DNA from: Clavelina lepadiformis
Taxonomy: Eukaryota; Chordata; Ascidiacea; Aplousobranchia; Clavelinidae
Direction of reading: 5' to 3'
Assembly: GCF_947623445.1 (NCBI RefSeq)
Contig: NC_135245.1
Location: 5,711,501 to 5,775,500, forward strand
DNA length: 64,000 bases
Notes under the pieces: generated by a model
Told to the model about the DNA's origin: nothing
What the model saw: only the letters and a program-made list of their open reading frames with translations
Databases searched by the model: none
Part shown: positions 39,901 to 52,200 of the stretch, piece after piece
Layout: every line of letters begins with the position of its first letter
How positions within the stretch are numbered: position 1 is the stretch's first letter
Made by a program: the position numbers and the translations under genes

Positions 39901-42012
39901 TTTATGTTTATAAAGTTGCATATACATTTTACAATTTCATAAGTTTGTTTTTAACGTTAGTGCATAGTGTACTGAAAATAAATGTTAAAAATGTTTTAAG
40001 AAATATGGATATATTTAAATACTCTAAGTAAATATTATGAATTAATTGGTATATTGCTACTGTACTTCCAAATTTAGTTTTTTAGTCCTCTTTGGTCTCA
40101 GCTTATTGACGTTCAGGTAATACGGTAGTGGATATACATACTGGTGCTTTCCAGGGAGTTAAGATCAAGTTTCAAATGTTGTTCACAATTCATGAAACTA
40201 GACCAGTTTGAAAAAATGATAGAAGACATGGTGAAGGAACGACGCTTGAAAAGAAGAATTTCAAAGTTAAAAAATTATAGAAAGAACGGTATGACAAAGT
40301 TTGAAGGTGAGTAAAACTATTCTTTATAGACATCCTATACATTGATATTGCTGTAAAGTTATACTGTTGAAACTCTAATATAACTGGTACTGCACATAAA
40401 AGTTCCAAACCAATATCAAAGTATTAAATGTCAGCATGCAACGCATTCGATGCTGGATGTTATAAAAGAGAAAAGAAGAAAAAAGAGAGAGGAAATGTGG
40501 AAAATAAGTTTCTAAAAGGTACTAAATTTTTTTTGGATTTTATCCAAGGTGCATTGTGTTTGGAAGAGAAAAAAGTGTATTAATCATAGATGGTATATAC
40601 ATTTATTAAAGATTGAGATTAACTTGTACCATTCAGAATACACTGCATAATTGCACAGAAGAATTTTATTGCAATCACATAACATTATCATTGCTAAAAT
40701 TGGTAGAAAACAGGAAAACTATGAACGCTTTGGAGTGCATTGTGAAGCAGAAATTGAATTTTGCCCAATTAGATTCAATATCTATTCATAGCACAGTCTA
40801 GTGAGAATTTAATGCTTTTTAGATAAAATAAGGTCTTTGCTTATAGTAATTCAAATAACCCAGCTGAAGATTACTTGTCAAACCCTCAAAAGGTTGCCAA
40901 TTTCCTTGTTTATTCTATTTTATAGTAAAGCTACTAACAAACAATTAGTAGATAAATGTCGCATTGGGCACTCTGAAATGTTGCATACGGATTTAGCATG
41001 TCATAGCTATAAATTCATGAAATTCATACAAAATCACATATCTCAAACTCCTGTAATGGCTTGCTAAAGTCAAGGCTAACAATATAGGTCAAAAACACAT
41101 TTCACCAATTATCAAGCACATTTTCACCTGACTTGTGCATGCAAGCTGAATTTTTTGCATCCGACCTGAAAAAGAACACCAGCTAAACTGGCCTCTGATT
41201 GGGCCGACGTCTTTTTTATATCGTGACATTAATTACCAACAGTTTCATACAAGTTGCAAAAATTAAAGTTTAACTGGTCCAAGAGCAGTATGGATTTCTA
41301 ACGGTGATAGATTTTTGGGTAGGCTAATTACTCGTTGATGCTGTTGTCTAAAGACAAAGTGTAACCTCAATATATTTAAGAGCTGTTTAAGGCTTAAATA
41401 GCTTTCTATATAGGAGTATCCAGTGTGGAATTGTAATACTGTACATGTAGTCGGAGTACATGCATAGAATAAAAGTATAACATTGTACACATTTCACAAG
41501 ACGCTGATTCTTCATCGAGCGACATGAGACAACAAGCCGAGTACAGTTTACTTGCTGGAAAAGAAAAACAACTCTGTCATTCGATGAAGCTTCCACCATC
41601 CAAATACATGACTTCAAAACTTCTAATCATTAAGGTTTGTTCCACATTTGGCATTGCTTTTTGGTTCTTTTTTCAAGAATGTTGGTTTTATTCAAAACTT
41701 CATCAAAGGGCAGTCCGTATATATTTATGATTTACCCTAATATCGGTATTAAGTGTTGTGTTGTGCGAATATATTGGCCCATTAAGTAGAACACTTACTC
41801 ATACAGATATGATAATGATTATTGATAAGGATAATGTCATCCAAGGAATGCTGTTTTAGTCATACAAGATATTAACAATCACTATACTGTCTTAGGATGC
41901 TATCATGAAACAACACACGGGCCAGAACAAACTGCGATACTCACTTGTTGTTGAAAAACCTTACAGACGTCGTATAAGTAATTGTTTACAAGAAAATGGC
42001 TGGATTTCTTGA
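36987..42012 (+). CDS. TADA2B: Transcriptional adaptor TADA2B (SAGA histone acetyltransferase module)
   Basis: Nine exons (36987-37091, 38054-38113, 38866-39109, 39378-39515, 39739-39877, 40155-40306, 40435-40518, 41501-41634, 41896-42012) keep frame and give 390 residues. Human TADA2B has 420. Ada2 binds Gcn5 and Ada3 in the SAGA histone acetyltransferase complex. Seen: ZZ zinc finger (CDSC, CAEC, LCMQCF, then H...H), SANT domain (STWTASEEQILIDSVEQYGLGNW), and IPNRMTDHTPP. Also seen are the ADA2 block EQLELAYMPNRDDFEYEYDNDAE, KLKERQRRKDIAREY, and a SWIRM-like end (KQLCHSMKLPPSKYM, then NCLQENGWIS). The block DDFEYEYDNDAE and DHTPP favour the TADA2B type over TADA2A. Exon 5 has a second in-frame acceptor at 39664 that would add 25 residues. 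AATAAA at 42084 is a likely poly(A) signal. Confidence 0.95.
41010..41220 (+). repeat. Copy A of a dispersed repeat, in TADA2B intron 7
   Basis: CACATATCTCAAACTCCTG near 41035 and TGGCCTCTGATTGG near 41190 recur inverted, in mirrored order, at 42690-42960. The piece TCCGACCTGAA near 41160 also occurs near 38350. No terminal repeats were fixed. Confidence 0.6.
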
Positions 42013-43250
42013 TAAATTGGGCATTTAACTTTTCGATAAACCATCAATACTGTGGTACAGATATTGAATTTATTTATTCAAAGAATAAATGATATGTTAG
42101 TTCTGTAACGCGTAATGATAATATGCATTCAGTTTCTTGTGTACTATACCCAGGAAAGTATATTAGTCCTTCATTACCACAAAGTTCTGCTTTCTTTGCT
42201 TGTAAAGTTGAATAGCTGCATTGAATGTAATTGTAAGTTGATATGGTTCTGTGCTATATATCCGGTAAATGCCCTGTTCTCAAAGGGCCACTGTAATTAG
42301 GTTTATTTTTATTTATGGTTGACCTGTTAGAAAATTGCTTAAATGTATCTTTGTTAATACAATCTTTTTAATTTGTTGTCGTTTTAGCGTGGTTTTTCTG
42401 TCAAAGCAATGCGGTCAATGCAATATTGTCTGTTGTACAAAAGTCCAGATGTATCTATTAACTGGACTATTCATATTTGATATAAAATAAATTTTGCAAA
42501 ACTGCTATGTACGTAATACATTTAATGCAATACGTGGCAAGAATTATGCTAAAACCAACAAACGGTACAAGTATTGTCTTTGCCATTGGTAAACCTTGCA
42601 GTGTTAATGTTTTACCATGTGCTTTTTGAATGATGTGTTGGATAGAAAACCAGAAAGCTGTTTTGGACCCATCCGGGGTTCAATATAGCATGAAACTGTT
42701 GAACGTTCTACGTCATGCTTTTAAAAAAATTGTTAGACCAATCAGAGGCCAGGCTGACCAGTTGTTTTTCAGCCTGGGAATTGCCCTAGCATGAAGCAAC
42801 TGTTGTGTTCTTCCAGGTTACATACTCACATTCATAAGTTCGGCTAAAGTGCGCTTGAAAAATGATAAAATGTGATTGTTTGGCCTAAAATTCTAGTATT
42901 TTGTTTAGCGAGATATTGCAGGAGTTTGAGATATGTGTTTTTGTTGGGGTTTCCTGAAATAATAATCTAAGCAAACAGGAAGGGATGCTCAAAGCGGAAT
43001 ATTTCGATTAATCACATTTTTAGTAATTTCACTCTAATACAGTAAAACAAACCAACACAGTACAGTACCTCTTAAAGGGCCCTTAAACGAGATGGGTGTA
43101 GTTTAAAGCCGAAATGAAGTAGGCTAAAGTAACCCTTGTCTGTCTTTCATACTAAGTATAATCTTAATGTTGCCATTTTTATGTTGACTTCGTTGATTGG
43201 CAAATTTTAATCGAAACACATCGGGTGCTAAACTGACAAAGTTAACAGCC
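42013..43250. other. TADA2B 3' region and spacer
   Basis: Apart from the repeat copy described at 42690-42960 and AATAAA at 42084, no feature is seen. Confidence 0.45.
42690..42960 (-). repeat. Copy B of the same repeat, inverted, behind TADA2B
   Basis: CCAATCAGAGGCCA near 42738 and CAGGAGTTTGAGATATGTG near 42920 are the reverse complements of words in copy A. The two copies flank the last two TADA2B exons in opposite orientation, and a transcript spanning both could fold back. Confidence 0.6.
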
Positions 43251-43254
43251 TGTT

Positions 43255-43320
43255 TTCGGCTTGGTAATGTAACGGTATCGATCATCTGACTAGCAAATTT
43301 GCGATTCGAACGAGATACGG
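43255..43320 (+). repeat. tRNA-like (SINE head-like) relic
   Basis: The run TTGGTAATGTAACGGTATC, then ATCTGACTAGCAAATTTGCG and ATTCGAACG, looks like a worn tRNA body: an A-box-like region, an anticodon-arm-like CTGACTAGCAA and a TTCGAA B-box core. The stems do not pair well, so it is not a working tRNA. It may be the head of a tRNA-derived SINE. Confidence 0.3.
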
Positions 43321-43335
43321 CGACGCTACGTCATA

Positions 43336-43410
43336 GGCGTAGCCAGGGGGCGAGGCGAAAGGGGCCATGCGCCCCCCCCCCCAATTTTTTTTCTGGCTAC
43401 ACCACTGCGC
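43336..43410. repeat. Short foldback with C-run
   Basis: GGCGTAGCCAG at the left is matched inverted by CTGGCTACACC at the right, with a run of C then T between. It resembles the joined ends of a deleted terminal-repeat transposon. Confidence 0.5.
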
Positions 43411-43619
43411 TACGTTGTCGTAATGTCTTTAGAGGACCCAGTCCTGTGGATAAGGCATTGACACCACTCGCTTGTAGTCAGTGGTCCTGGTAAACAGTGA
43501 CCAATTCGGGCAATGCCCAAAGATCATCGCCGAACTTAGACCGTCCAAAAACCTTCTTCAGTCCGAGGATAAATACCAAAAACATACCATCACGCAAAAA
43601 TTGCGTTCTTCGTTTAGTC

Positions 43620-44126
43620 CAGAGGTGACGAACCTGCGGCTCGCGGGCCGCATGCGGCCCGCCAAACAATTTTGTGCGGCCCACCAAACGATTTGACAAA
43701 CGCCCATACATGCAAGGCATATAGGACTTATAGGAATTAGGGTTGCCATACCGTCCGGAAAATTCCGGACATGTCCGGAATTTAGGGTTAAATTTTGCGT
43801 CCGGGAGACCAGCAGTCTTGAACGAAGCGTCCGGTGAGACCAGCAGTATTGAACTTTCTTTCACCTGTTTCTAATCTTTGCGCAATGCGATATCAAAAGC
43901 TGATAGCACAATTGACTAATTGAGTCGCAGCAGTATGTCTTCAATAGATTGCTGCACTCAATCGATGTATTTTTTGCGGCCGCGGGAGCAGCTAAAAATC
44001 TGCCAAATGAAGCAGTTGTGCTTGAATGCTAATTATTATGCAAAATGTTAAAAAAATTGTGCGGCCCGCTTGCTCAGCCGTAACTGACAAAGTGGCCCGC
44101 GTCATCGAATAGGTTCGTCACCCCTG
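43620..44126. mobile_element. hAT-type MITE with perfect 8-bp duplication
   Basis: The left end CAGAGGTGACGAACCTGCGG is inverted at the right end (AGGTTCGTCACCCCTG). Both sides carry GTTTAGTC (43612-43619, 44127-44134). The inside is rich in GCGGCCCGC, typical of hAT elements with 'GCGGCCCGC' subterminal words. It is non-coding; frames such as 43478-43864 minus are chance. Confidence 0.87.
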
Positions 44127-44296
44127 GTTTAGTCTCTATGAATCTACCTGCTTAGTGCTTACACATGTAACGCTCCGTGGGCAATTTATCACTCGTTTTT
44201 CACATCAGATACATTTTATAGTTAAGTTTAATTAATTATATATTATTGTTTTGTAGTAAAACCCTGACACATATTCAAGAATAATATTCAGCTACA

Positions 44297-44794
44297 CTAG
44301 CGCATAGCGGCTGTCATGGTATCAGTTATGGTCTTGTTTCCATTGTTGGCTGTAGCACGTAATTTTGCAATATAAGCTTCCGGCAGTGCTTGTTCTACAG
44401 CACCTTCGATGATAACTTGAACGTATTGAGGCGACGGAAGACCAATGTCGCTTTCACTTGTATTCCGTCGAAAGAAGTACGCGCAAAGCATGGGCCCATC
44501 TTTGGTATGAACTGTGGAATGTTGCTTTATGTATGTTTCGGTTTCCACAGCACCCAATGCGATCAAATCTTTTTCAGGTAATTCCCATACAGTTCCAGAC
44601 ACTGTTTCGCCTACTTGAGGAAAAAGGCTGGCAGTCGCCCCTTGCCACTGCTCTTTGTGGGCCACATAAACTAGTTTCTTGTCTTTGACTTCACCTGTCG
44701 CTTTAGCGATGGCAGTAGGTGAAGATCTCAGCAACCATTTCGACGACATGTTACTTCCGTAAGCAAAGTACAAAGCTTTCTTTTCAACCGACAT
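44297..44794 (-). CDS. GGCT: Gamma-glutamylcyclotransferase-like protein, intronless
   Basis: A single exon of 165 codons. It opens KKALYFAYGSNMSSKWLLRS, which holds the substrate-binding YGSNM loop of the GGCT fold. It continues with AHKEQWQGATASLFPQVGETVSGTVWELPEKDL. The acidic residue expected to act as general base is in the ALGAVETETY region, probably the first Glu. GGCT releases 5-oxoproline from gamma-glutamyl peptides in the cytosol as part of glutathione turnover. The length is a little under human GGCT (188), and the C terminus ends soon after the last strand. The lack of introns, unlike its neighbours, could mean retrocopy origin, but the frame is intact. Its start codon is 66 bases from the start of the divergent neighbour. 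Confidence 0.88.
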   Translation of the reverse strand: MSVEKKALYFAYGSNMSSKWLLRSSPTAIAKATGEVKDKKLVYVAHKEQWQGATASLFPQVGETVSGTVWELPEKDLIALGAVETETYIKQHSTVHTKDGPMLCAYFFRRNTSESDIGLPSPQYVQVIIEGAVEQALPEAYIAKLRATANNGNKTITDTMTAAMR

Positions 44795-44860
44795 TTTTCT
44801 GATTGTTTGGAATTTTCATAAGAATCTAACTCAAAGCTTGGTAGTTGTAGCTGTTTCAAA
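44795..44860. promoter_or_regulatory. Candidate bidirectional promoter between GGCT and the small + gene
   Basis: Only 66 bases separate the two divergent ATGs, so both leaders and the promoter must lie here or overlap the coding ends. No TATA box is evident. Confidence 0.4.
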
Positions 44861-45273
44861 ATGTCTCAAATAACTCAATGTAATCCAATTGAAGGTTATC
44901 TCTGTGATTTAGCTGTAACCGGAATAAGTCCTTTTTCCTCTCGCTCAAAATGCAAACCGTTAAACCTTGTTGCTGTAACCTGCGGCAATGCTGAAGTGCT
45001 CACGCATCATTGCACACAACCTATAAAAACAACGTGCTATTTGTATCATTAGGCTCTCAATCGTGGCGCTTGTTCTGGTTAAATATGCTTTCCAAGCCTG
45101 AAGAACGAATGCCGGAAGTGTGTCAAATACCTAATAATGTTCGGCGTAAGCTACTATTTACATTATCCAAGCATTTAACCAACCAAGTATGGTACCTTAA
45201 AATCGCTTCCAGCAGGTATATCGAGTATCGGCAACAATTTCAACAAAATTCTAGTGCAGATCTGATACGATAG
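44861..45273 (+). CDS. Small unknown protein, two exons or broken frame
   Basis: One frame starts at ATG 44861 (MSQITQCNPIEGYLCDL, then GISPFSSRSKCKPLNLVAV) and runs to a stop at 45052. Another frame (45055-45273) reads WRLFWLNMLSKPEERMPE, then RRKLLFTLSKHLTNQVWYLK and IASSRYIEYRQQF, ending in a stop. The second looks strongly protein-like: amphipathic, charged and with no rare runs. An acceptor CATTAG lies at 45055, but I find no convincing phase-1 donor in the first frame, so the join is open. I do not recognise the family. The head-to-head start with GGCT supports the first ATG being real. Confidence 0.45.
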
Positions 45274-46282
45274 GTTAATAATTTAATTGATTATAATTAT
45301 TACAAAGTTATGTATTTGTGTTGTAACTCACAAAAGCTGTGCTCTTTATATAGGTCTATTTTACTACTGCGTTGGAATTGTTTTTGCTATCTGTAATCTT
45401 GACGTTCAAACCAACCTTGCAATGCAGTAGTATGCGTCGTTTGGGCGCCAGTATTAATTTCATCAAAGAAATAAGATCAACATTGAAACAACAACAAAAA
45501 TATTGGCAAAAGACCAAATAGAACAAGACAAAAATACCAACAACGTAATTATGGTTTAAGAATATAAAGATGCGATAACTTATTGCTTTGATGAAATTAT
45601 TCAGGCTATTTTGAACTTATTCCGTTCGCATTTCAGGAGCCATAAGGCGCTTTTAACCACTCCACAACCGAGCCGACAATTTGGTTAATTGTCAATAACA
45701 ATTTTTTCTGTCTGATGATGTGCACTCACTAACTAATTTGCAATTGTATGGTTTAACGAATGCGCAAAAACTAGTCACCGCAGCATCACGTGAAAACACA
45801 AAGGAAACTTTTCAAAAATTATTTCACTAGACCGACAATCTATTGGTTTTGCAATTACAGGTTATATATAAGTTTATACGGAAATTATAAAAAACTTTAT
45901 AGCAAATTTATGTGTTTGTAGATGCTCCTTGCGCGTAGAAAAGTGACGAAGTACATTATACATACACATCTTATCAAAAAGTTGTATAGCTTAATCCACA
46001 GATGTACAGTTGTACTTGTTTGTTATTCGGCTCCATGTCAATATCTGCACCTGCCGAAATGGATGACTCTCAGTTCAACGAGAACTCTTTATGATGACGC
46101 AAAACGTTTAAATTATGTCACTAAGCAGAATTGCTAGCAATAACTATCAGAAAACAACTTCGCAAAGTCAGCAAAGATAAACTTAGCAACGTCTTCATCG
46201 GCATCTGTCACACCTTTATTGCTTCTCACGAAACCGGAATAAAATAATGTATTTGTGAAGCTTTCAATGCAGAACAAACGAG
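45274..46282. other. No gene seen
   Basis: Spacer before the lectin gene. The frame 45922-46137 has no motif. The last 200 bases are the likely promoter of the lectin gene. Confidence 0.45.
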
Positions 46283-49200
46283 ATGGCTGCAACGCATTAC
46301 TTGGTTTTCTTTCTGGTCTTACAGGTTCTGATTGCTAGCGTCAAAGCCGCAACAGGTTTGAAATTGATTTTCGTTGCTATATTTTAATGGTACCTTATAT
46401 CAACTTTGAAACTGCTAAATTATCTGTAGATTTAAGTTAGTTTGTGGAATAGTAAGTTTACAAATATTTGCGCTAAAACTAAGTGATTCCACCGATTTTT
46501 TTATAAAGAAATGTTTACGAATATGATTTGTAAAGCTGAAGTAAAGTTGTTCGAACATTAATGAATTGCTAGAACAATCTGGTTCCGTATCGGTGGGCAC
46601 CTCGGAAACATCAACGATAAATCTTCACGTTGATTTTAAAACATTCCCTTCTGCTTTCGCTGAAATTCCGACCGTTTTTACTTGGGTTCGCAATGGTGTC
46701 GTAGAAAGTGGACAGTTTCGCACTCAGGTAAACTTTTACACACATACTGCACGTTCGATGATATTTTTTCCTAAATTTTTATAAGGTTTCGAAACTTTAC
46801 AGCCTGTACCTACTTTTGAGCATTAGTTGAAATGTACATCGAAAAAAAAATTGGGCCGAAAAAGCTCGAAAGCGAAATTTATCGAATGAGTGAAAGATGT
46901 GAAATGCGATCGCAACAAAATAATTACGATTAAATAATTCATAACTGATCATTTCTTGACTTAGGAATTGTTATTTAATTGGTGGCTGAGCTGAAATGAA
47001 AATGAAAACTTTAAAATGAAAATGAAAACTTTACCATGATACTGTATTTGTGCCAAAAGTCGAAAACAAAAGGCCAAATTATTCCAAGCTCCAGTGTATA
47101 ATTTCTTATAAAAAAAATGGCTGTACAATTTACACAATCTGTGATATGCAGTACTAAAGGTTGCGTATGATTCTCGATTAAATTATATTGTCAATAATTA
47201 AAAGTAGCTTATTTGTTGTGAAGGTTACCAACACAGACTTGACTGGGTTTGACGTCACTATTACTCGTTATGACGTAGCAGCTGGTTGGGATGGATCACC
47301 GAATCTGAATTGGAATGCTCAAGTTGAGGATGAAGGTGACTGTATTTCGTATTTGAACTTTGTTTTACCAATGCCCCGATAGCTTCTAAATAACTAAGGA
47401 TGAAGCATTTACATATGTCCTGTAACGATATCCATCTTTGTTCAATTAGTTATTGTCACGTCAAAACAACTAGGTCGTGTGAATAATTAGAATTAAAATG
47501 GCATTTTTTTTGTTTAACCATCCCCCGACTGACGTAATCCTCTTTTGAGCGAGCGTAACGTGAGAAACTAACCAACTGTAGGCAGCCGAGTTATTTCTCT
47601 GAAACATAAGAACTTTATGTAAATAAACTGCTCGTGGTACCTTGTTTTTACTTCTCGTGTTGCGAATATTATATTCTTGGATGTTTGTGTCTGCACTGAA
47701 TCCTTTACGCCTTTACGGTGATCTATTACAGTATCTTAATATTTGCCCAAAAATTTGGGAAATTGTAGGTCACGCTCCTAGTATGAATTGATCTACGAGT
47801 TTTTTTAATTTCTCAAGCATTGTTTCTGCGATTGTTTTAAAACATAATATTCCGAAAAACACTTTTGTATAAACAGTATTTAGTTCTGAGATCGGTTCTT
47901 CCGAAAGTGCGACGATGTCTTCACGTATTGTCTTCACTTCACCATATGACGTTCCACCTCAAGTCAATGCATGGGCAAGAGGCAATCCAGACTATCCAGA
48001 CACGTGAGTTGCACAAACGATATTACAAACAATAACTGCGCTAAGAAGCAATTCAACAATGGGATCTATTACTTCGGTCCAGGTTCACGGTTACAGCTGA
48101 CAGCGTTGACGTCAGTGGTTTCGAGTACACAGTCAGAAGAATCGACTCAACTAACGGCTGGAGTCAAAGCATTACTATATATTGGAATGCGTTGGAAATG
48201 CCTGTTTCATCTTACGGTATTTGCTCAAAGTTTTTGTAACGTTTCCAAATTGTATTGAAAATGTGATTCATAATATCTTAAGACCTATATATTTTTGAGG
48301 ACATATAGGCCTACGCCTATCTATATGTGCATTTATCTATTCCAGAAACATAGTACTGTATATAAAATAAATAAAACGACTAAACTAACATTAGAAACTT
48401 CAAACGTATTTGGAACCAGTCCCGTCGTTACCAGCTACGAGATCCCCAGTCCGGTCTGGGTTTTCACGCCAGCGTTGACAGAAACATCGGCTGACGTTTT
48501 CGACATTATCGGAAGAGAAATCCACTTCAGCACAGCACGTCAAATGCTGATCGAGAATGCGCAGGGGTTTGTGGATTTTAAAAATCTTAAGTTTATTATT
48601 ACGGGGTATTAATCTGTGCGTTGCTCAATGTACACACACACACACACACCCAGGCTGTAGTTGCAGAATTTTGAGCGAACTTAGGAGAAATATAAAAATT
48701 TCGGTTTCTCAAAACAACGCGCACACCCACATGAATGCGCGTCCTGTTCAAGAATAGTTAACAATAAATGCTTAAATCTACATAACCCACAGCGTTGAAC
48801 CGACATCTAAATGCCAGAAACTAACTTCTAGTTTTTCCATTGACAGGAGATTTCCCGTCAGCCAAACAACTGCAGGTAGATCAACGCTCGAGTTGGTTCT
48901 GCGCGGTGATAGCGTTTACATTGACGAAAGTATAAATTTCCAAGGTCTTAAAAAGTTAAAAATCTACGCAAGGAAACTTGTGTCAAATGGGGGTTTGCTT
49001 ACCTTGCAGGTAATTTTAGTGACGGACAATGATGCAGTTTGGCTAAGTGATCTCAGTTCACATAGCTTAAAAACCCTAAAATCAAAGGCAAATTTTCAAC
49101 ATTTTTACAAATCGATGTACAGTATAATTAAATAATTATGTTAATTAATCCTGTCTAAAACTAACTTTAATTTTTGTTTGTTATTCAATTTGATATAGGC

Positions 49201-52200
49201 ACCTGCTGTCTGCCAAACCCTTGATGGTACAACTTGCACCCATCTCGGCAAAGCAGAAGAAATGAAAGACGGCGCAGACGGTAAATCTGGTATCTCCAGT
49301 CCGCAGGTTGAGATATACCTGCACGATATTGAAGGGAACATTAACATCATATCTCAGGTATCCATTGGAAATTGGTTTATGTTGAACCATTACACTCAGG
49401 TTATAAAGTGGGTAAAATACATTTTTGTTTTGCAGGGTTCGGATGGTATCAAAGGTGAATCAGGTGGCGATGGTACGCAAGGGCAAGACAACACTTGGGA
49501 AACGGCCGCACTTACGAATTCACAGTCATGTGATAAGGGTTGTGGTGACCTCTTTGGAGAAAAACATTACAAAGGTAACAACCTTGAAGTGTAGTTTTGT
49601 CGAATAGTTTTGCAACCGTTAATTGCCTTTGAGCGTTGTTTGTTTGGTAGGAGCATTCTAATTTCTATCAGTCAAGCAGGTCTTAATTCAATATTGATAC
49701 TATTAAAAGATGCTACACGTTAGCAGTTTAATTTTTGGTTGGAAATGCAACTTTTCTCGATATAAAAATATTTGTACACGTAATAGGTTATGCGGGACCG
49801 AACGGTGGCAACGGCTTTGACGCGCGAAAAAGCGGTTCCTCTGGAGCTGGTGGCAAAGCGAGCTCATTAACTCTGTACACTGAAAATCTTTCCGGTTACC
49901 TCAGCCTTGAACAGCGTTCAGGAACAGGAGGAAATCCGACGGAGCATGGTTACGGAGGAAGAGGAGGGTAAGATGCGGAGCCATACTTGAAACAGCGTTT
50001 AAGATAAGTTTGTTAGATAAGCACATAATACGAATGTGGTGGTGTTTTTTGAAAAATCTTACATGTGGTAGTTTTTCAAACAACTTTCTATCGCTTTACG
50101 AAAAAAACCTCCGAAAGCAGACTATTTCACATTGAACCACTGACTTTACAAATTGAGATTAATTTTAATTTTTTCCTATTTTGTTTTGAGAAATTAAGAA
50201 ATGGAAGACTTGTACTGTAGTTAATACAACTGTAATGACGAAAAATATGGTAATGAATTATGGTTAATAGGGTGTGAAACATTTTGGCTTGCTTAGGTAT
50301 GGTGGAACCGGTGGATGTGGTCGTTTGTGCCGCGCATGGCTCATGTGTATCATAATTATATGCTGGCCCGAATGCACCACCGACTCGAGCTGTGGCAGTG
50401 ACCGTGGCGACCCTGGTCTTTCTGGACAACCGGGTATGGATGGATTTGTCCAATACCCACCGCCTTCAATGGTAATAATCACTGTTTCCTGAAAGATAAT
50501 CTGCCAGAAATACAAAACTTAGCTAAAGTTGTGTTTTTATTTGACAGGGAGCCTTAGGTGCAGTCGAATCACCTACCATGCGTCAAGTTCAAAGCGTAAA
50601 ATCATGGTTTGAAGCTGACGTTGAACTTCAAGACCTCATTCGCCGTCACGGGGAGTCTTTGTTCCAACGAAACGACAACGATGAAGCTTTGGATGTGTTT
50701 ACCTTTCTTCTTTCCATAACCGATGAAGAGTCGGCAATTCACCAAGAAGTAAGCATTGTCTTTATCTTAAAGTAAAAATAAATTGGTTTTAACAGTTTCA
50801 ATTGTGTTTTTCAACCCATAGGTCTCTTTGCGAATGAGTATGATCAAGGAAGGTTTCAATTACTACGGTCACACCGAGCAGTATGCCCCTGATCTTGATT
50901 GGAGTTACCTGGACGCCAGGACAGCAAGCTTACTGGACGCTGGAAAACTTTTTGAGGATACTTACAACTCTGTCATGAATGAGGTTTTCTTTTAGCAGAA
51001 TATGGTTCCCACCTTGACCCACCAAGCTGGAATAATCAAAAGTCTTTTTATATTATGATAATATTGGAATTTTCTTGAATATTGTTTAAATTCTATCCAA
51101 AGCCAAATCAATCTGTTAAATTTATTATAAAACATTGGAATTTTCAACACTTGTAGACTTTTGCGATGGTATCTTTTGTTTAGTGGAATTGTCTGTATAT
51201 ACGTGGCCCAAAAAATACGTTGCAGTTGTCTAGTTGTGTCAGATACTTATCATGTGATGTATAGGTACAAGACATTGCCATGGTGAGCGAAACCATGCAA
51301 TCCGTAATTACTCTTGCGATAACCAATGCCGATCGAGAGCTGGCAAACAACGAAGTCGAACTGGAGAGTGCAAAGAAACTCTATTCGAAATCTCTCCGGC
51401 AGCTTGAAAGAGGAATGAAGAGCGAGATGCTGCAGATCAACGTTCTTGTGCCGTTGGTCATCATTCAAGATCAGGCAAGAAAACTTTTCTGAGGTGAAAG
51501 CTCTGATTAAAACGATGCAAAATTTTATCACTTTTTCCTGTGTAGGTCCAAGAAATGATAAGTGGAGTATCCAGCCTTATTGGCGGAATTGCTGGTTTTG
51601 TTGAGGGTCTAGTTACTTTGAATCCACAGGACGCATTCAGCGGTGCTATGATGGTACATTTTTGTTTTAGGTTTTATAATTGGATTTGGAGATCTCTTTT
51701 AAACATATTCTGTAGTAATGTATTATCTACTTTAATATGCTATGACACCTTTGGTCATTTGTAGGTCGTTAATACCTTGTTTGGTCGACCCGACTGCGAT
51801 GCACCCACCATCAAAGAAGCTTCTGCTACTTTGCAAGAAAGGTATCTAAGTTGTCCGTCGCTTGATCCAAATGCATTGACGTTCGAAGTGAAACTTTGGC
51901 ATCGTGTATTGTATGATGACGTAATGTTAAAACAGACTCGACTTCGGTTACGAATATGAAAAGACTGATCCCGAAGAACTTGACTTTTCCACAATGGATG
52001 CGTCTGCTGTCCCGATCATCATGTATAGTGACTTGGCAAAGAACAAGGAAATGCTGACAAAGGAATTGGAGTGCTTGTTTGACAACCCCGACAGTGACTT
52101 GGTGGGTTAATAACGTTGTACACTTTCCTTAAGTTTTCATATTACTTTGACTTAATAAACAATGAAAGCAATATGTCAGCTATAGGTGTAATTATAAAAA

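Noticed and set aside
43255-43320. Functional tRNA gene
   Set aside because: Boxes are worn and the acceptor and D stems do not pair.
48636-48650. CA repeat and nearby frame 48557-48757 as a gene
   Set aside because: Simple repeat in a lectin-gene intron; the frame is a chance extension of exon 6 in another register.
49781-50471. True collagen gene
   Set aside because: Gly-rich pieces lack sustained Gly-X-Y triplets and include Cys and a very hydrophobic run. Only a collagen-like linker is supported.
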